From Balneolaceae bacterium (GTDB lineage Bacteria > Bacteroidota > Rhodothermia > Balneolales > Balneolaceae): DNA of 17,444 nt. Made by a program: the position numbers and the translations under genes. The DNA is taken from the NCBI GenBank assembly GCA_007123985.1, contig SLGA01000204.1, forward strand, positions 1 to 17,444, in the 5' to 3' direction. Shown here in pieces: positions 14,014 to 17,444 of this stretch (positions are counted from its first letter, which is position 1; each line of letters opens with the position of its first letter). The notes below the pieces were generated by a model. That model worked only from the letters and a program-made list of their open reading frames with translations. It was not told where the DNA came from and did no database searches.

Positions 14014-16137
14014 TCATGAGGTTTCTGCTGCGAGTGTTTCTTCAATTACACGTTTTTGGATATCGTGAGGTACAGGACCATACTCATGAAAGGTTCTGGT
14101 ATAATTTGCACTGCCCTGAGTCATCGATTTCAGGCGGGTTGTGTATTGATCCAGTTCCTGCAGCGGCACAATCGCCTTAATTTTCTGTATGGATCCTTCA
14201 GAATCCATTCCAAGGATCTGCCCACGCCGCGAACTCAGATCACTCAATACATCCCCCATGTAAACCGATGGCAGTGTTACCTCGATTTCGTACAGAGGCT
14301 CCATCAATTGTGGAGATGCTTTCAAAAACCCATCTTTAAACGCCATCAAGCCGGCTGTTTTAAAAGCAGCTTCGTTGGAGTCAACCGAGTGCATGCTTCC
14401 GTCATATACCGAAACCCGGATATCTCTGGCACGACAACCACTAAGCGGGCCATTCGCCATTTTATCCATAACACCTTTCAGTATTGCTGGCATAAACCGG
14501 TTGTCAATCACACCCCCAACAATACAGTTCTGGAAAATCAATTTTCCGCCCCATTCCAGATCAATCTCCTGCACATCCCGAACGTTCAGGTCATCCCGCT
14601 GCGGCATTCCCTCTTCCCAGGGCTCTATGGAGATGTAAACCTCTGCATACTGGCCGGCACCACCACTCTGTTTTTTGTGCTTATAATGCGAATCCACACG
14701 CTTGGTAATGGTTTCGCGGTAAGGGATGCGGGGTTTAATAAACTCTACATCCAGTTTAAAGCGCTCTTTTAACTGATGCAGAATCACTGCCAGGTGCTCC
14801 TCACCAAGGCCATGTATAATCGTTTGCTGCAATTCCTGGCTGTGCTCTACCCGGGCAGACGGGTCTTCTTTCTGAATCTGGTTCAGGGCACTTCCGAGTT
14901 TATCCTCTTCACCCTCCTGCTTCAGTTTAACGGCAGCTCTCATTGTAGTGGTGGGATAGGTAATTTCCGAGAATTCAAGATTCTTATTCTTCTCCGTGAT
15001 GGTATCTCCGGGAATCATATCTTTCAATTTTACAGCAACTGCAAGATCACCTGTATGTACCTCGGGCACCTCAAACCGTTTTGCACCTTGGTTGATATAG
15101 AGAGAACCAATCCTCAATCCATCTGACGTTCTGCGATTTTCCAGATCCATTCCGGGTTGAATTGAACCACCGGTTACTTTGAAATAGGTTAGATCTCCAA
15201 CATGTGCCTCTGAGCTTGTTCGGAACACAAAAAATGATGGTGACGCATCCTGACTTGGCTTATACGGTTCACCATTTTTCAGAATCAGTTCCCGATCAAC
15301 GGGTGATGGTGCCACATTTCCCAGAAATCCGAGAATTCTTCCGGTTCCCATATTTTTTGATGCGCAAGCACAAAACAGAGGAAAAATATCCCTGTTCAAA
15401 AGGCTTGTTTGAAGACCGTCGCGCATCTGATATTCATCCAGTTCACCGTTTTCAAAATAGAGATCGAGAAGAGTTTCATCATTTTCGGCGATGGTTTCCA
15501 CAAGTTCATTGTGAAGAAGTTCGGCCTGTGCCTTTTGCGATTCCGGTATCGGGAGTTTATCCGGCCGGCCTCCGTCTTCAGGAAATTCGTACATCGTCAT
15601 TTTCAGTACGTCAATAATCGCATGAAAATCTTCCCCTTCACTGTATGGATACTGCACAACAACCACACCGCGACCAAAGCGCTCTTTTGCCATATCCACA
15701 GTATTCTGAAAATCCGATTTATCGCTGTCGAGTTTGTTTACAACAATCATAGATGGAATTTCTTCTCTCTCAGCTGCTTTCCAGAAAGCTTCGGTTCCCA
15801 CTTCTACACCTGCTTCACTATTCAGAACAAACAGAGCCGTGTCTGCCACATAAAACGATTCGGATACTTGTCCCCAAAAATCACTTGAACCGGGGTTGTC
15901 AAGAATGTTTACTTTTGTACCCCTCCAATCCAGATGCAGCAAGGCTCCGTAAATCGATTTTTGTTTCTCTTTCTCAATTTCCCAATGGTCGGAAAATGTA
16001 TTCTTTGACTCGATTTTTCCCCTTTTATGCGATGTACCCGACTCAAAAATCATTGTTTCTGCAAGCGTTGTTTTACCAGAACCCGAGTGCCCAAGAAGAG
16101 CAACATTTCTTATTTTTCCTGATTCATATACTTTCAT
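14014..16137 (-). CDS. EF-G-like translational GTPase paralogue
   Basis: A 707-residue protein with the whole EF-G domain layout: GTP-binding domain, domain II (near PSPSFFVFRTSSEAHVGDLT), domain III, domain IV with the YKHKKQSGGAGQYAEVYISI segment, and domain V with LMEPLYEIEVTLPSVYMGDV. G1 is GHSGSGKTT (16-24) and G4 is NKLD (134-137). It departs from housekeeping EF-G in two places. G3 is DNPGSSDF (80-87), so the catalytic histidine of DTPGH is a serine. The RGITI switch I motif is missing and KQKSIYGALL stands in its place. These changes mark the EF-G-like (EF-G2/FusA2) paralogues, whose ribosome-dependent GTPase is weak or absent where tested; their role is unclear. A good Shine-Dalgarno GGAG (16147-16144) sits before the ATG. 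Confidence 0.9.
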   Translation of the reverse strand: MKVYESGKIRNVALLGHSGSGKTTLAETMIFESGTSHKRGKIESKNTFSDHWEIEKEKQKSIYGALLHLDWRGTKVNILDNPGSSDFWGQVSESFYVADTALFVLNSEAGVEVGTEAFWKAAEREEIPSMIVVNKLDSDKSDFQNTVDMAKERFGRGVVVVQYPYSEGEDFHAIIDVLKMTMYEFPEDGGRPDKLPIPESQKAQAELLHNELVETIAENDETLLDLYFENGELDEYQMRDGLQTSLLNRDIFPLFCACASKNMGTGRILGFLGNVAPSPVDRELILKNGEPYKPSQDASPSFFVFRTSSEAHVGDLTYFKVTGGSIQPGMDLENRRTSDGLRIGSLYINQGAKRFEVPEVHTGDLAVAVKLKDMIPGDTITEKNKNLEFSEITYPTTTMRAAVKLKQEGEEDKLGSALNQIQKEDPSARVEHSQELQQTIIHGLGEEHLAVILHQLKERFKLDVEFIKPRIPYRETITKRVDSHYKHKKQSGGAGQYAEVYISIEPWEEGMPQRDDLNVRDVQEIDLEWGGKLIFQNCIVGGVIDNRFMPAILKGVMDKMANGPLSGCRARDIRVSVYDGSMHSVDSNEAAFKTAGLMAFKDGFLKASPQLMEPLYEIEVTLPSVYMGDVLSDLSSRRGQILGMDSEGSIQKIKAIVPLQELDQYTTRLKSMTQGSANYTRTFHEYGPVPHDIQKRVIEETLAAETS

Positions 16138-16295
16138 TTACTTCTCCAATCTTTATTTTGTCTTTTTTCATTATGAGCAGAAAGGTGCTTATTGATTATC
16201 TATTTAAAATGAAAAACCATTAAATAAAATCATAAATTATTTTAAAAAAAATGAGCCCTGTGCAACGTCCAGGTTCATGTTCAACACACCCTGTC

Positions 16296-17297
16296 ATGAA
16301 AAAAATTCTACTTCTTCAAACTGGCGGTACCATTGCCATGCATTTCGATTCGAGCGGTGTGCAACTGCAAAGTAATAAATGGCTCAACGTACTATATAAA
16401 GAGATACCCGAACTGCGACAGATTGCAGATATTGAGCTTGAAAGTGTATTTTTTGAAGACAGTTCTGATGTGAACCAGACGCACTGGAAACAACTCGCCG
16501 AGTTGATTTTCGAGCGCCGAAACAGCTGTGACGGGATTGTGGTTCTGCACGGTACCGATACAATGGCTTACACTGCATCAGCACTCTCTTTCGCTCTTCA
16601 AAATCTTCCCATCCCTGTAATTTTTACAGGAAGCCAGGTTCCCTTGAGCAACATCCGGAGTGATGCCCGCCGTAACCTCGTGAATTCCGTTGAACTGGCA
16701 ACCCATCCGATCTTCGAAATTGCCATCTGTTTTAATGATCATCTTTTCAGAGGCAGCCGCTCTACCAAAATGAGTATTGGGGATTTTGATGCATTTTCAT
16801 CACCAAATTTCCCCGCGCTTGCAGACATTGGCATAAAAATTAGATTTTCGGATGAAATTCGAACAGTGAACCATGCTGAAGCCGTTTGCTCTCCACTGTT
16901 TGATGATACCGTTCATGTAATTAAAGTGTTTCCGAATTTAAACCCCGAAATGCTCGATTGCATCAATCTTGAACGAACCAATGCTGTTATTTTTGAAGCA
17001 TTCGGAATTGGTAACATACCGATAAAAGGTCGGTATAATCTGCTTCCGTTTGTTGAGAAGTGCAGAGATCAAAAATGCCACGTCATCGTAAATTCCCAGG
17101 CTCCGTACGATTCTGTTGACCTCACTCAATACTCAAGCGGACAGGAATTAGAAAAACTTGGCGCTTTGAGTGCGGGTGACATGACCATGGAAGCAACCAT
17201 CACAAAAACCATGTACTTGCTTGGTCACAAATTTGAGGATAGTGCGTTCAGAAGGAGTTTCTTAAAAAATCTCACCGGTGAACGGTCTGAAATTTGA
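16296..17297 (+). CDS. ansA: Type I (cytoplasmic) L-asparaginase
   Basis: A 333-residue asparaginase that converts asparagine to aspartate and ammonia. Motifs are TGGTIA (residues 9-14, nucleophile T12), the EDSSDV substrate loop (about 55-60), HGTDTMAYTASAL (85-97, with T87 and D88 of the second catalytic set), and RSTKMS with K158. The C-terminal stretch GDMTMEATITKTMYLLG is typical of the type I family. There is no signal peptide, so the enzyme is cytoplasmic. Counting from TGGTIA, the place of the active-site loop tyrosine of E. coli AnsA is taken by V22. I start at the ATG at 16296 because families begin with MKKILLLQTGG. An in-frame ATG at 16251 would add 15 residues without homologous look. 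The next gene starts 66 bases downstream on the same strand. Confidence 0.92.
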   Translation: MKKILLLQTGGTIAMHFDSSGVQLQSNKWLNVLYKEIPELRQIADIELESVFFEDSSDVNQTHWKQLAELIFERRNSCDGIVVLHGTDTMAYTASALSFALQNLPIPVIFTGSQVPLSNIRSDARRNLVNSVELATHPIFEIAICFNDHLFRGSRSTKMSIGDFDAFSSPNFPALADIGIKIRFSDEIRTVNHAEAVCSPLFDDTVHVIKVFPNLNPEMLDCINLERTNAVIFEAFGIGNIPIKGRYNLLPFVEKCRDQKCHVIVNSQAPYDSVDLTQYSSGQELEKLGALSAGDMTMEATITKTMYLLGHKFEDSAFRRSFLKNLTGERSEI

Positions 17298-17363
17298 TTT
17301 GCAGAAATCAACTTCAACTCTCAATTTAGAATAACCGAACAAACCAAAACCAGAGAGCTCTTT

Positions 17364-17444
17364 ATGCTATTTGTATTCGATGTAGAAACCATTCCCGATT
17401 TTGATTTTATCCGAACATTACTGTCAGATACAGAAAGCAATGAC
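17364..17444 (+). CDS. PolB-like 3'-5' exonuclease (N-terminal part)
   Basis: Only the first 27 codons are inside the window. They read MLFVFDVETIPDFDFIR and onward. The FDVETIPD stretch is the first acidic exonuclease motif (D-x-E) as found in the predicted 3'-5' exonucleases related to the proofreading domain of DNA polymerase B (the DNA_pol_B_exo2 group). A GAGAG sequence eight to twelve bases upstream may serve as ribosome binding site. The remaining catalytic motifs lie beyond the edge, so activity cannot be judged. It follows the asparaginase by 66 bases and may be in its transcript. Confidence 0.75.
   Translation, partial: MLFVFDVETIPDFDFIRTLLSDTESND

Noticed and set aside
14056..14772. 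A 238-codon open frame on the plus strand opposite the EF-G-like gene.
   Set aside because: Its product has no recognisable domain or membrane pattern and it lies wholly inside a strongly supported gene on the other strand; it is a frame shadow.
15409..16223. Overlapping open frames of about 159 and 156 codons on the plus strand opposite the start of the EF-G-like gene.
   Set aside because: Both are antisense to conserved GTPase motifs and show no family features.
16251..16295. A 15-residue N-terminal extension of the asparaginase from an upstream ATG.
   Set aside because: The extension (MSPVQRPGSCSTHPV) does not resemble a signal peptide or the family N-terminus, which begins at MKKILLLQTGG.
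1..17444. CRISPR arrays, tRNA or rRNA genes, insertion sequences, attachment sites and riboswitches.
   Set aside because: No repeated spacer pattern, transposase, structural RNA or long terminal repeat was seen by eye on either strand.

Overview
This window looks like a chromosomal stretch from a member of the Bacteroidota/Balneolota/Rhodothermota group. The signs are AT-leaning DNA, a BshB1-type bacillithiol deacetylase, a MacA/TolC/FtsX-type exporter with a separate ATPase, a type I asparaginase and few strong Shine-Dalgarno sequences. Balneolota is my best guess, but this is an inference from gene style and no marker gene in the window proves it. I see no rRNA, tRNA, CRISPR array, insertion sequence or phage module, and no gap between genes exceeds about 300 bases.

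Left part (1 to 9289, all minus strand, ten genes). In transcription order these are two FtsX/MacB-type ABC permeases (9289 to 6824), a three-gene small membrane protein cassette resembling ElaB/YqjD, YqjE and YqjK (6596 to 5607), a TolC-type outer membrane channel, a HlyD/MacA-type periplasmic adaptor, a MacB/LolD-type ATPase (5341 to 1865), a CrtI/CrtISO-type FAD oxidoreductase (1784 to 279), and the start of a rhomboid protease that runs off the left edge and overlaps the oxidoreductase by four bases. Permeases, ATPase, adaptor and channel together would form a complete tripartite exporter spanning both membranes. Its permease genes are separated from the other three genes by the YqjD/YqjE/YqjK-like cassette. 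The two larger gaps (5342-5606 and 6597-6823) hold several perfect inverted repeats.

Middle part (9290 to 13964). bshB1 (plus strand) diverges from the permease genes and converges, with only seven bases between stop codons, on a 1265-residue fused 5-oxoprolinase (minus strand). BshB1 makes the glucosaminyl-malate precursor of bacillithiol. The oxoprolinase returns 5-oxoproline to glutamate.

Right part (13965 to 17444). An EF-G-like GTPase with altered switch regions lies upstream of the oxoprolinase on the minus strand, 49 bases away, and may be co-transcribed with it. Diverging from it, on the plus strand, are a type I cytoplasmic asparaginase and the first 27 codons of a PolB-like 3'-5' exonuclease.

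The most unusual points are the exporter locus split by the YqjD-type cassette, the inverted repeat and tiny reading frame just ahead of the TolC gene, and the loss of the switch II histidine in the EF-G-like GTPase. Nothing here is clearly a wholly new system. The exporter locus is the best candidate for an undescribed functional unit.
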